From: Alphaproteobacteria bacterium | Lineage (GTDB): Bacteria > Pseudomonadota > Alphaproteobacteria > Rhodobacterales > Rhodobacteraceae | Reading direction: 5' to 3' | Assembly: GCA_024277955.1 (NCBI GenBank) | Contig: JAJRUE010000297.1 | Location: 1-6,253 of the forward strand | DNA length: 6,253 nucleotides | Shown here: positions 1 through 5,800 of the stretch, piece by piece | Numbering within the stretch: position 1 is the first letter of the stretch | Layout: each line of letters begins with the position of its first letter | The notes under the pieces: generated by a model | What the model was told of the DNA's origin: nothing | What the model saw: only the letters and a program-made list of their open reading frames with translations | The model's database searches: none | Translations under genes and position numbers: made by a program

Positions 1-308
1 AGCGACAGCACCAGATCCTTGTCGTTGCGGTCGATCCCGGTACTGGCCACCTTCATCACGTCTTCCACCACCAGCACCGACTGGACGCGTTCGAAATTCC
101 GGCGCCGCCCGGTGCTGGCCGAGATTTCCCAGCGAAACCGGTTCAGCAGGATGGCGAAACGGCGCGCGCGCACGTCCCATTTCATTTCGCAGGCCGGAAA
201 GACCGAATCCTGCACCAGCGCCGAGATGACCCTGAGGCCTTCGCTGTCCATCGCCAGCAGGCGCAGCGGCGCTTCGTCGGCGTCTTCAAATCGGGCGTCG
301 TCAACCAT
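1..308 (-). CDS. DUF2948 family protein (C-terminus beyond window edge)
   Basis: This is the N-terminal 102 codons of a gene that continues past the left edge, so no stop is visible. The start is ATG at 308-306, sharing one base with the murA stop (TGATG), a layout that implies translational coupling. A weak purine-rich AAGAG lies 3 nt upstream. The product starts MVDDARFEDADEAPLRL and contains RVISALVQDSVFPA (residues 26-39), RRFAILLNRFRWE (49-61), ERVQSVLVVEDV (73-84) and GIDRNDKDLVLS (91-102). I recognise these as the conserved blocks of DUF2948, a family of roughly 150 residues with unknown function found mainly in Rhodobacterales. No signal peptide or membrane helix is visible, so it is probably cytoplasmic. 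Position directly after murA suggests a constant genomic link to envelope synthesis, but no function should be inferred from that alone. Confidence 0.85.
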   Translation of the reverse strand, partial: MVDDARFEDADEAPLRLLAMDSEGLRVISALVQDSVFPACEMKWDVRARRFAILLNRFRWEISASTGRRRNFERVQSVLVVEDVMKVASTGIDRNDKDLVLS

Positions 309-1573
309 CAGCTCTTGATCCGTTCTATGTTTGCGCCGATTGCGCGGAACTTGCGCACCACCTGTTCGTAGCCGCGGTCCAGGTGATAGACCCGGCTGAC
401 GACGGTTTCACCCTGGGCCGCCAGCCCGGCCAGGATCAGCGATACCGAGGCGCGCAGATCGGTCGCCATCACCGGCGCGCCCTTGAGCCGGTCAACCCCG
501 CGCACGGTGGCGGTGCCGCCCTCGACCGAGATATCGGCCCCCATGCGCATCAGTTCCGGCGCGTGCATGAAGCGGTTTTCGAAAATCGTTTCTTCCAGCA
601 CGCTGGTGCCGTCGGCGGTGCACAAATGCGCCATCATCTGGGCCTGCAGGTCGGTGGGAAAGCCGGGGTAGACCGCGGTGGTCACATCGACTGCGTTCAT
701 CCGGCCGTTCTTGCGGCTGATCTTCAGCCCGGTGTCGGTTTGCTCGATGGCGGCCCCGGATTCCTCCAGCTTGTCGGCAAAGGCGCTGACCAGTTCGCGC
801 CGCCCGCCCAGCAGTTCCACTTCGCCCCCGGCGATCACCGGGGCCAGCATGTAGGTGCCCAGCTCGATCCGGTCGGTCACCACCGGGTGGGTGGCGCCGC
901 TCAGCCTGTCGACGCCCTGGATGGTGATCGTGCGGGTGCCGTCGCCGTCGATCTGCGCCCCCATCGCCCGCAGGCAGGTGGCCAGGTCGGAAATCTCGGG
1001 TTCGCGGGCGGCGTTTTCGATCACCGTGGTGCCCTTGGCCAGGGTCGCCGCCATCAGGATGTTTTCGGTGGCCCCGACCGAGGCAAAGCGCAGCTCGATC
1101 CGCGCGCCCTTCAGCCCGCGGCTGGCCTTGGCGTGCAGGTAGCCTTCCTTCAGCTCGATTTCGGCGCCCAGCTGTTCCAGCCCGTGGATGTGCAGATCCA
1201 TCGGCCTTGCGCCAATCGCGCAGCCCCCCGGCAGCGACACCACCGCGTGCCCGTGGCGCGCCAGCAGGGGCCCCAGAACCAGGTTCGAGGCCCGCATCTT
1301 GCGCACGATGTCATAGTCGGCCACGTGGTTTTCGGCGTCGTGGCTGGACATCGCCAGAACCTTGCCATCGGCCAGCGAAGAGACCTCGGCCCCGAGCGAT
1401 TGCAGCAGCTGGGTCATGGTGGCGATATCGGAAAGCCGGGGCACGTTGGTCAGCGTCAGCGGCTCTTCGGCCAGCAGCGTCGCCGGCATCAGCGCGAGGC
1501 AGGCGTTCTTGGCGCCGGCGATCGGGATCTGCCCGTGCAGCGCCCCACCGCCCTGAATGAGAATCGAATCCAT
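308..1573 (-). CDS. murA: UDP-N-acetylglucosamine 1-carboxyvinyltransferase (MurA)
   Basis: MurA transfers enolpyruvate from phosphoenolpyruvate to the 3'-OH of UDP-GlcNAc in the cytoplasm, the first committed step of peptidoglycan precursor synthesis. The 421-residue length is normal for the family and the gene is intact. Visible hallmarks are AGAKNACLA near residues 19-27 (Lys22 and Asn23 of the active site), RKMRAS at 91-96, and the catalytic loop PGGCAIGARPMDLH with Cys118 at the position of the fosfomycin-target cysteine. YPGFPTDLQAQ carries Asp308 (equivalent to Asp305 of E. coli), and HLDRGYE carries Arg400. The start is ATG at 1573-1571, supported by a GAGG Shine-Dalgarno at 1584-1581, 7 nt upstream, which overlaps the stop of the preceding small ORF. 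Because the active-site residue is cysteine rather than aspartate, the enzyme is expected to be fosfomycin-sensitive (from family knowledge, not tested). Confidence 0.97.
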   Translation of the reverse strand: MDSILIQGGGALHGQIPIAGAKNACLALMPATLLAEEPLTLTNVPRLSDIATMTQLLQSLGAEVSSLADGKVLAMSSHDAENHVADYDIVRKMRASNLVLGPLLARHGHAVVSLPGGCAIGARPMDLHIHGLEQLGAEIELKEGYLHAKASRGLKGARIELRFASVGATENILMAATLAKGTTVIENAAREPEISDLATCLRAMGAQIDGDGTRTITIQGVDRLSGATHPVVTDRIELGTYMLAPVIAGGEVELLGGRRELVSAFADKLEESGAAIEQTDTGLKISRKNGRMNAVDVTTAVYPGFPTDLQAQMMAHLCTADGTSVLEETIFENRFMHAPELMRMGADISVEGGTATVRGVDRLKGAPVMATDLRASVSLILAGLAAQGETVVSRVYHLDRGYEQVVRKFRAIGANIERIKS

Positions 1574-1582
1574 CTGCCTGCC

Positions 1583-1726
1583 TCAGCTTTCCTTTGATCC
1601 GGCGTCCTGGCGCGCCCGCGCCTGCGACTTGCGCCGCTTGAGGTTCGCCCTCAGCGCCGCGCGCAGCCGTTCTTCGCGGGTTTTGGCCGGTTTTTTCTTT
1701 TGGGAATTCGCCGGTTTCTGTTCCAT
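1583..1726 (-). CDS. Small basic protein of unknown function upstream of murA
   Basis: From ATG at 1726-1724 this encodes 47 residues, beginning MEQKPANSQKKKPAKTREER and ending QARARQDAGSKES. The product is very rich in Lys, Arg, Ala and Gln. A Lys/Pro-rich N-terminal part is followed by TREERLRAALRANLKRRKSQARARQ, which should form a single basic amphipathic helix. I know of no named family, but short ORFs of this type (REERL..AL.ANL.RRK.QARAR) commonly sit before murA in Rhodobacterales, so I regard it as real. It ends 9 nt before murA and its stop overlaps the murA ribosome binding site. A longer version from GTG at 1777-1775 (64 residues) is possible, but its extra 17 residues look unlike the rest and would run into the tRNA promoter zone. 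Neither start has a strong Shine-Dalgarno. Nucleic acid binding is plausible from charge only. Confidence 0.6.
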   Translation of the reverse strand: MEQKPANSQKKKPAKTREERLRAALRANLKRRKSQARARQDAGSKES

Positions 1727-1770
1727 GGACGACTCTGTATCCGAAGCAGCCAGCCGGGTCCAGATTGCGC

Positions 1771-1797
1771 TTGCCACGGGGGCGATTTGCGTCTAAT
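1771..1797 (+). promoter_or_regulatory. Candidate sigma70-type promoter of the tRNA-Thr gene
   Basis: TTGCCA (1771-1776) and TCTAAT (1792-1797) could be -35 and -10 elements. The spacer is only 15 nt, short for a sigma70 promoter; reading the -10 as TAATCA (1794-1799) would give 17 nt but a poorer match. The -10 lies 18 nt before the mature tRNA 5' end, so transcription would begin some 10-12 nt upstream of the tRNA, which is normal for a tRNA leader. This is assignment by eye. Confidence 0.3.
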
Positions 1798-1815
1798 CAG
1801 CCGCCCACGACAGGC

Positions 1816-1890
<75 letters not shown>

Positions 1891-1921
1891 TTTTCCAGGA
1901 ATTCCGGATGCAGGGCAGGGC

Positions 1922-1942
1922 GCCAAACGCATGTGCGTTGGC
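1922..1942 (+). terminator. Possible terminator hairpin after tRNA-Thr, no U-tract
   Basis: GCCA and ACGC (separated by one bulged A) pair with GCGT and TGGC around a 4-nt loop ATGT, giving an 8-bp stem 32 nt beyond the tRNA CCA end. No run of T follows, so it does not meet the usual definition of an intrinsic terminator. It may only be a processing or attenuation structure. Confidence 0.25.
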
Positions 1943-2095
1943 CGGCAGGTTTGCGGATCGCGGGGGCGGGTGCGTCGGTTGGATCAACCGGTCGGGTCGT
2001 GGGTGTGTGGTGAAAAAATGGCAACAATTTGGCGAAAATTGGGCCAATGAACATATGCGCGAAACGATCCCCAAAGGGGCGCCGACCCAAAGGCG

Positions 2096-2118
2096 GCAGG
2101 AAATGATAAGTTTCCTGC
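2096..2118 (+). repeat. Perfect inverted repeat / hairpin (8-bp arms, 7-nt loop)
   Basis: GCAGGAAA (2096-2103) and TTTCCTGC (2111-2118) are exact reverse complements around TGATAAG. As RNA this is a stable stem-loop; as DNA it is a 23-bp dyad that could be an operator. Only TTCG follows, so it is at best a poor terminator. Confidence 0.6.
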
Positions 2119-2151
2119 TTCGATACAATGGCGGCGGTCAGCGCGGCAGGC

Positions 2152-2172
2152 CCGGAGAGAATTCATCTCCGG
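2152..2172 (+). repeat. Perfect inverted repeat / hairpin (7-bp arms, 7-nt loop)
   Basis: CCGGAGA (2152-2158) and TCTCCGG (2166-2172) are exact reverse complements around GAATTCA. It lies 33 nt after the hairpin at 2096-2118 and has the same loop size but unrelated arm sequence. It is followed by an A/T-rich TCAAATTAAAG rather than a U-tract. Confidence 0.55.
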
Positions 2173-2177
2173 TCAAA

Positions 2178-2206
2178 TTAAAGCAACAATATCAGGTGGT
2201 TATGAT
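2178..2206 (+). promoter_or_regulatory. Weak candidate promoter upstream of the glycan operon
   Basis: TATGAT (2201-2206) matches the -10 consensus at five of six positions. TTAAAG (2178-2183), 17 nt upstream, is a poor -35. If used, it would give a leader of about 210 nt that includes the GC-rich hairpin and the 25-bp dyad. The call rests on pattern only. Confidence 0.2.
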
Positions 2207-2226
2207 GCCGTGGCCAGGCGCCTTTT

Positions 2227-2249
2227 GCGGGCGGGGCTGCGCGGCCCGC
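2227..2249 (+). repeat. GC-rich inverted repeat
   Basis: GCGGGC (2227-2232) pairs with GCCCGC (2244-2249) around an 11-nt loop. An alternative 11-bp palindrome CGCGG-C-CCGCG lies at 2240-2250. In a high-G+C genome such repeats arise easily, so functional weight is low. Confidence 0.35.
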
Positions 2250-2324
2250 GGCGGGTATTTCCGTCCGGCAGAGGAAAAACGCAATGCGCCCACAGAATTG
2301 GCGCGCTGCGTCATTGCATGGAAT

Positions 2325-2349
2325 CGCATTAAGTGGCCTGATTAATGCG
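2325..2349. promoter_or_regulatory. 25-bp perfect dyad, operator-like (CGCATTAA-N9-TTAATGCG)
   Basis: CGCATTAA (2325-2332) and TTAATGCG (2342-2349) are exact reverse complements separated by GTGGCCTGA. The 8-9-8 symmetry with A/T-rich inner half-arms fits a binding site for a dimeric transcription factor. It lies 76 nt upstream of the 2425 start and 43 nt before the CtrA-like box, so it is well placed to regulate the downstream operon. I cannot name the regulator. The TTAA-N9-TTAA inside it is not the N7 spacing that CtrA requires. Confidence 0.5.
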
Positions 2350-2391
2350 GGAATTGGTGGGCTTTTCCTCCGGTGCTTTAGCCTGCGGGCG

Positions 2392-2406
2392 TTAAAAAAA
2401 TATTAA
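2392..2406. promoter_or_regulatory. CtrA-type binding site (TTAA-N7-TTAA)
   Basis: TTAA at 2392-2395 and TTAA at 2403-2406 are separated by exactly seven bases (AAAAATA), the full consensus for the alphaproteobacterial response regulator CtrA. The box ends 18 nt before the ATG of the first gene of the glycan operon. So close to the start, it could overlap the core promoter (TATTAA at 2401-2406 could act as a -10) and either repress or activate. In Rhodobacteraceae CtrA is known to control motility, gene transfer agent and cell-surface functions; regulation here is inferred from sequence only. Confidence 0.5.
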
Positions 2407-2424
2407 TGACGAGTTTGGTCGCCA

Positions 2425-4488
2425 ATGGTTAGCAGCTACAACGACAGGATGGTCGGAGACGGTCACGATACAGGACCGCATGTGGTCGCCCAATGGTCGG
2501 CGCGGCCGTTCTGGATCTTTGTCGGAGTCCTGCTTGCGGCGGCGTTGGTTGCGATCTCTGGACTGGGGGTGGTCGATCGGCTTTCCCGGTTGCATACCCT
2601 CGCGGACGGGCCTTCGCCCTATTTCGTGAGCGGCCATGCGATCCTTCTGTATTTCTGGGTGCCGCTGGTATCGCTGGCCGCCTGTTTCATCGTGCTCTTG
2701 CCGGGGATGGTCACCGCAACGGTGGTGACCCGGCGCGATTTCGTGTTTACCACCTGGCTGCTCAAGAGTTTTGCCATTTCGCTGGCCGGCCTCGGGGTGC
2801 TTGTCCCGGTGTTCGAACGGATCGCCGGGCTTGGCCCGCTGACCGGCGCGGGGTTCCTGGCCTTTGCGCTGGCGATTTCGCTGCCGGGCCTGGTTGGCGT
2901 CTGGCTTGCGGACCGGCGCGGCGAAATCGACTGGTCCGAGTTTCGCCGCCGGCGCACCGACATTGCCGCCATGATCGTGGTGCCGGTAATAATGCTTCTG
3001 GTGCTGTCGCCGAAATTCTATTGGGAAAACTTCAACGGCGACGGAGCCCATGCGCTGCAGTCGGCGCGGTTGTTCATACATACCGGCCTGCCGTTCTGGC
3101 CCGAAAACTCGGGCGTCGTGGGATCCTACCCCAGCATCACCACCTTGCTCGAGGTTTTCGCCAATTCCTGGTTCGTCCGCCTGTTCGGAGAGCACGAGTA
3201 TTCCCTGCGCATGTCCGCCCTGCTCGGGCTGTCGCTGCTGACCGGGGTGCTGATGGGCTTTGCCCGCAAGACCAACGAAAGCCCGTCTTCCGCCGCCGTG
3301 GCCATCGGCATCGGCGCGTCGCTGCTGCTCTATGCCTTTGTGCTGGCGTTCCAGGCCAGCTATGACCCGTATTTCGCGGATATTGCCCTGCCGATGACCC
3401 GCGAGCCGCAGGTCATGGTGGCTTTCCTGGGGTTCGTGACCTTTTTCCTGCGCCGCCAATACTTCTGGATGACGGTGTTCAGCGGGCTGACCTTTATCGC
3501 CGTGCCCAGCGGGATCGTGCTGACCGGGTTTGTGCTGATCGCCACCGCGCTGGTCTGGTCGCCGGTGCCGTGGCGGCATCTGGTAAAGTCCGGAGTGCTG
3601 ATCCTGGCCGTGGCCGTGGTGGCCAAGGCGATCCCGATCGTTCTGGCGAACCTGGGGCTGATCGGCGCACATGACGAATTCAGTTCCGGCAACCTGCTGC
3701 GCCGTCTGCGCTTTGTCACCCCGTTCGTGACCGAACGCCTGGCCTATTGGATCGTCCCCGGCGGGATCGTTCCGGCGCTGGCCCTGCTGGCCTGGCGCTG
3801 GCAGGACAGGGTCGCGCGGATCTTCACCCTGGTCACGCTTGCCTATGCCGCCTTTTTCTATTTCCAAGCCTATCGCATCCTGCCCCACCACTTCGCCCCG
3901 GCGATGATCATGCCGCTGGTGGTGTTCTGGCGCCTGCGCCCGTCCTGGGCGTACCCGGTGCGCGCGGCCACGGTCATTCTGGTCGGGGTTACCATCGGCG
4001 TCGTGCTGGTGCGCCCGGCCCAGATGGGGGTGAATTCCCAGGGCCGCGACCTGGGCGCGCGCATTCTGATCGAAAATTCCCACTATCACGATTTCGACCC
4101 CCAGGAACTGGACATCGCGCATGAATTGCTGCGCCAGGCCTTTCCGATGAACTACGAAGAGGGGGCCGCCGCGCGGCAATATATCGGATCGCCCCTGGCC
4201 TGGTATACCTATGCCGCAGAAGCCAAGGCGCCGGGCCAGCAGATCGATTTCGTCATTCGCAAGCTGGGCGCTCCGGTTCGCGCCGATGAACGGCTGCTGT
4301 CCAGCTATCGCGGCTACGGTCTTTACGGGCGCGGCGGCGCCGATGCGGCCCGGCTGTCCAAGCAAGCCAAGCTGGCGCGCAGCATCGGAGATCTGTTCTA
4401 TGTGCCGCGCTCGGTGGTGTTCGGCCAGGGCGCGCGCCAGGGCGACTGGCCGGTTTGGGACTTGGCACATATGGTGGGCTTGCGATAA
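2425..4488 (+). CDS. Polytopic membrane protein, GT-C glycosyltransferase-like, uncharacterised
   Basis: The 687-residue product has roughly 12-14 hydrophobic segments (about 28-50, 72-96, 107-130, 137-160, 180-197, 264-280, 289-309, 329-377, 386-408, 445-457, 464-503 and 511-530). A mainly soluble tail of about 155 residues follows (533-687). After the helix at 180-197 comes a loop, YWENFNGDGAHALQSARLF (199-217), whose Asp206 sits where GT-C transferases keep a catalytic acidic residue. A second loop, QASYDPYFADIALPMTREPQ (310-329), carries more acidic residues. This pattern resembles polyprenyl-phosphate-sugar-dependent GT-C (GT39/ArnT-like) enzymes of the inner membrane, but I recognise no named family. 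The start is ATG 2425 with a weak GAG at 2411-2413; ATG 2449 is an alternative and keeps all helices. The FkbM gene follows the stop directly, so it leads the glycan operon. An O-antigen polymerase-like or other transport role cannot be excluded. Confidence 0.75.
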   Translation: MVSSYNDRMVGDGHDTGPHVVAQWSARPFWIFVGVLLAAALVAISGLGVVDRLSRLHTLADGPSPYFVSGHAILLYFWVPLVSLAACFIVLLPGMVTATVVTRRDFVFTTWLLKSFAISLAGLGVLVPVFERIAGLGPLTGAGFLAFALAISLPGLVGVWLADRRGEIDWSEFRRRRTDIAAMIVVPVIMLLVLSPKFYWENFNGDGAHALQSARLFIHTGLPFWPENSGVVGSYPSITTLLEVFANSWFVRLFGEHEYSLRMSALLGLSLLTGVLMGFARKTNESPSSAAVAIGIGASLLLYAFVLAFQASYDPYFADIALPMTREPQVMVAFLGFVTFFLRRQYFWMTVFSGLTFIAVPSGIVLTGFVLIATALVWSPVPWRHLVKSGVLILAVAVVAKAIPIVLANLGLIGAHDEFSSGNLLRRLRFVTPFVTERLAYWIVPGGIVPALALLAWRWQDRVARIFTLVTLAYAAFFYFQAYRILPHHFAPAMIMPLVVFWRLRPSWAYPVRAATVILVGVTIGVVLVRPAQMGVNSQGRDLGARILIENSHYHDFDPQELDIAHELLRQAFPMNYEEGAAARQYIGSPLAWYTYAAEAKAPGQQIDFVIRKLGAPVRADERLLSSYRGYGLYGRGGADAARLSKQAKLARSIGDLFYVPRSVVFGQGARQGDWPVWDLAHMVGLR

Positions 4489-5394
4489 GTGAAACGACCG
4501 CCCCCGTTCGCCGGTCTGGCCCGTGCGACGGATGTGGCCCCGCGACCAGCCATTGTTTTCCTGCAGAAGTTCGGAACCCCGCCCGTGATTGACACCCTGA
4601 AAAAATTTGTCGAACGCTATCCGGCTTTGCAGAAACTGGCCTATCTCGCGTTTTCCTTGATCATGGCGGTCAAGAACGTGATCTATTCGACGGCCTACCG
4701 GGTTTTCGGCATCGTGCCCAAAAGAATGTCCGACCGCGGCCAGGACCGCTGGGTGATCGACGAAGTCTTTGGCGGCCGCAAGGGGGGCTTTTTCGTTGAA
4801 CTAGGGGCCTATGACGGGTTTTCCGAAAGCAACACTTTCGTGATGGAAAAACGCTATGGCTGGGATGGGCTGTGCATTGAACCCAACCCGATCAATTTCC
4901 GAAAACTGACCGAGGTCTACAAGCGCCAGTGCACCTGCGTGCAGCTTGCGGTGGACCCGGTGCCGGGGCAGTTGGAGTTCGTTCTGGACGGGCAGCGAAG
5001 CGGGCTGATCCTGGACGAAGCCGACAACAGCCCCACCAAGCGCGGCAGTTCGGTCGAAGCTGCGCGGGCGAAAAACCGGGTGCAAACCGTGGAAACCCTG
5101 CCGCTGGCCGATCTGTTCGACCGCTACGACGTGCCCCCGGTGATCGACTATCTCAGCCTTGACGTGGAAGGGTCGGAAACCCGGATCCTGCGGGACTTTC
5201 CGTTTGACCGATACCGGTTCCTGACCATGACCATCGAACGCCCGACGCCCGAGCTGAACGAGATCCTGTTCCGCAACGGCTATCATTTCGTGCGAAACTC
5301 GCTGTACGATACCTTTTATATTCACGAAAGCCTGCCCAATTTTGACGCAATCGAGCGTCAGGAATTCGAGCAACTGCCGGAAAAGGCATTCTGA
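4489..5394 (+). CDS. FkbM-family SAM-dependent methyltransferase
   Basis: FkbM-type enzymes (Methyltransf_21) transfer a methyl group from S-adenosylmethionine, usually to a hydroxyl of a sugar or polyketide. Residue numbers are for the 301-residue form starting at GTG 4489, which directly abuts the preceding TAA. Visible motifs are GGFFVELGAYDGFSESNTF (99-117, SAM-binding motif I), GLCIEPNPINF (127-137, with the acidic residue that holds the SAM ribose) and IDYLSLDVEGSETRIL (219-234, the characteristic DVEG.E block). A family-typical end, TIERPTPELN..LF.NGYHFVRNSLYDTF, covers 248-276. Residues 1-32 are proline-rich and look untranslated, so GTG at 4585 (VIDTLKKFVERYPAL) may be the true start, giving 269 residues. 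Residues 43-74 are hydrophobic and may touch the membrane. Context with a GT-C-like protein and GtrA suggests that it methylates a surface glycan; the acceptor is unknown. Confidence 0.88.
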   Translation: MKRPPPFAGLARATDVAPRPAIVFLQKFGTPPVIDTLKKFVERYPALQKLAYLAFSLIMAVKNVIYSTAYRVFGIVPKRMSDRGQDRWVIDEVFGGRKGGFFVELGAYDGFSESNTFVMEKRYGWDGLCIEPNPINFRKLTEVYKRQCTCVQLAVDPVPGQLEFVLDGQRSGLILDEADNSPTKRGSSVEAARAKNRVQTVETLPLADLFDRYDVPPVIDYLSLDVEGSETRILRDFPFDRYRFLTMTIERPTPELNEILFRNGYHFVRNSLYDTFYIHESLPNFDAIERQEFEQLPEKAF

Positions 5395-5420
5395 AGACGG
5401 GCGGCAATTCGGTTGGAGCC

Positions 5421-5798
5421 ATGAGAAGCATCATCACATTCGGTCTGATGGGGGGGCTTTCGACCGTGGTCCACGTCCTGACCGGGCTGGTGGCCCATTA
5501 CCAGGCCGGGCTCAGCCCGTTCAACGCCAATATCGTGGCCTATTGCGCCGGGTTTCTGGTGTCGTATTTCGGGCATCGCCACTTCACCTTCCGGTCGCCG
5601 GGGCGCATTTCCCGGTCGATGCCGCGCTTCCTGGTGATCGCCCTGGCGGGCCTGGTGATGAGCCAGGCGATCGTCTACCTGGTGGTGACTCTGGGCGGGC
5701 TGGCCTATTGGTTCGCCCTGGCGGTGGTGGTCGCGACGGTGCCGCCGGCCACCTATGTTCTGGGCCGGGTCTGGGCCTTCAACGACGGGGAATTCTGA
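5421..5798 (+). CDS. GtrA family membrane protein
   Basis: The 125-residue product fits the GtrA family (PF04138) in length and shape, with four hydrophobic helices near 4-28, 36-52, 68-90 and 94-114. Conserved features are the N-terminal ITFGLMGGLSTVVHVL, the central block NIVAYCAGFLVSYFGHRHFTF (37-57) and the C-terminal PPATYVLGRVWAF (108-120). GtrA proteins are thought to move undecaprenyl-phosphate-linked glucose, or similar lipid-linked sugars, across the inner membrane during O-antigen or other glycan modification. The start ATG 5421 is preceded by TTGGAG, whose GGAG is unusually close (2 nt), so initiation may be modest or coupled to the upstream gene, which ends 26 nt before. The next ORF starts 2 nt after the stop. 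A GtrB-type GT2 partner is not in the window and may lie downstream. Confidence 0.92.
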   Translation: MRSIITFGLMGGLSTVVHVLTGLVAHYQAGLSPFNANIVAYCAGFLVSYFGHRHFTFRSPGRISRSMPRFLVIALAGLVMSQAIVYLVVTLGGLAYWFALAVVVATVPPATYVLGRVWAFNDGEF

Positions 5799-5800
5799 CC

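Larger units (their letters stand above)
1891..2424. other. Long intergenic region, no credible gene, rich in inverted repeats
   Basis: This 534-nt stretch separates the tRNA from the glycan operon. A 145-codon frame crosses it (1908-2345, plus strand) but has no ribosome binding site. It also uses codons the neighbours avoid (ATA, TTA, AGT, CGA, AGG) and has a composition unlike a folded protein, so I do not call it. Local A/T content is higher than in the flanking genes, especially near 2010-2060, 2175-2205 and 2390-2407. Besides the elements listed separately, I see an 11-bp palindrome ATTGG-G-CCAAT (2038-2048), a small CCCC-AAA-GGGG hairpin (2069-2079), and GCAATGCGC (2281-2289) able to pair with GCG-T-CATTGC (2308-2317) with one bulge. 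A weak promoter-like pair TTGGCG (2029-2034) and CATATG (2052-2057), 17 nt apart, would place the two perfect hairpins on a transcript. Confidence 0.7.

Noticed and set aside
383..1597. 404-codon open frame on the plus strand opposite murA
   Set aside because: It is an antisense shadow of a certain murA gene, with Gly/His/Gln/Arg-rich composition and no motif.
1908..2345. 145-codon frame in the intergenic region
   Set aside because: It has no ribosome binding site, uses codons avoided by the neighbours and crosses several perfect hairpins. Its composition does not look like a protein.
2341..2406. CtrA-like pairing of the TTAA words inside the 25-bp dyad (2329-2332 and 2342-2345)
   Set aside because: The spacing is nine bases, not seven, so it does not fit the CtrA full site; I treat it as a separate dyad.
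2406..2432. Eight-codon upstream ORF (MTSLVANG) overlapping the start of the 2425 gene
   Set aside because: Its ATG begins on the last base of the CtrA-like box, where a promoter would lie, so it may not be transcribed. It has no Shine-Dalgarno, and chance is a sufficient explanation.
2392..4470. 692-codon open frame on the minus strand opposite the GT-C-like gene
   Set aside because: Its product is an unbroken mixture of His, Gln, Gly, Asp, Arg and Pro with no hydrophobic core, typical of the antisense of a G+C-rich membrane protein gene. The plus-strand frame has coherent helices and operon context.
4801..5373. 190-codon frame on the minus strand opposite the FkbM gene
   Set aside because: The plus strand carries clear SAM-methyltransferase motifs in this stretch; the opposite frame has no recognisable domain and is a shadow.
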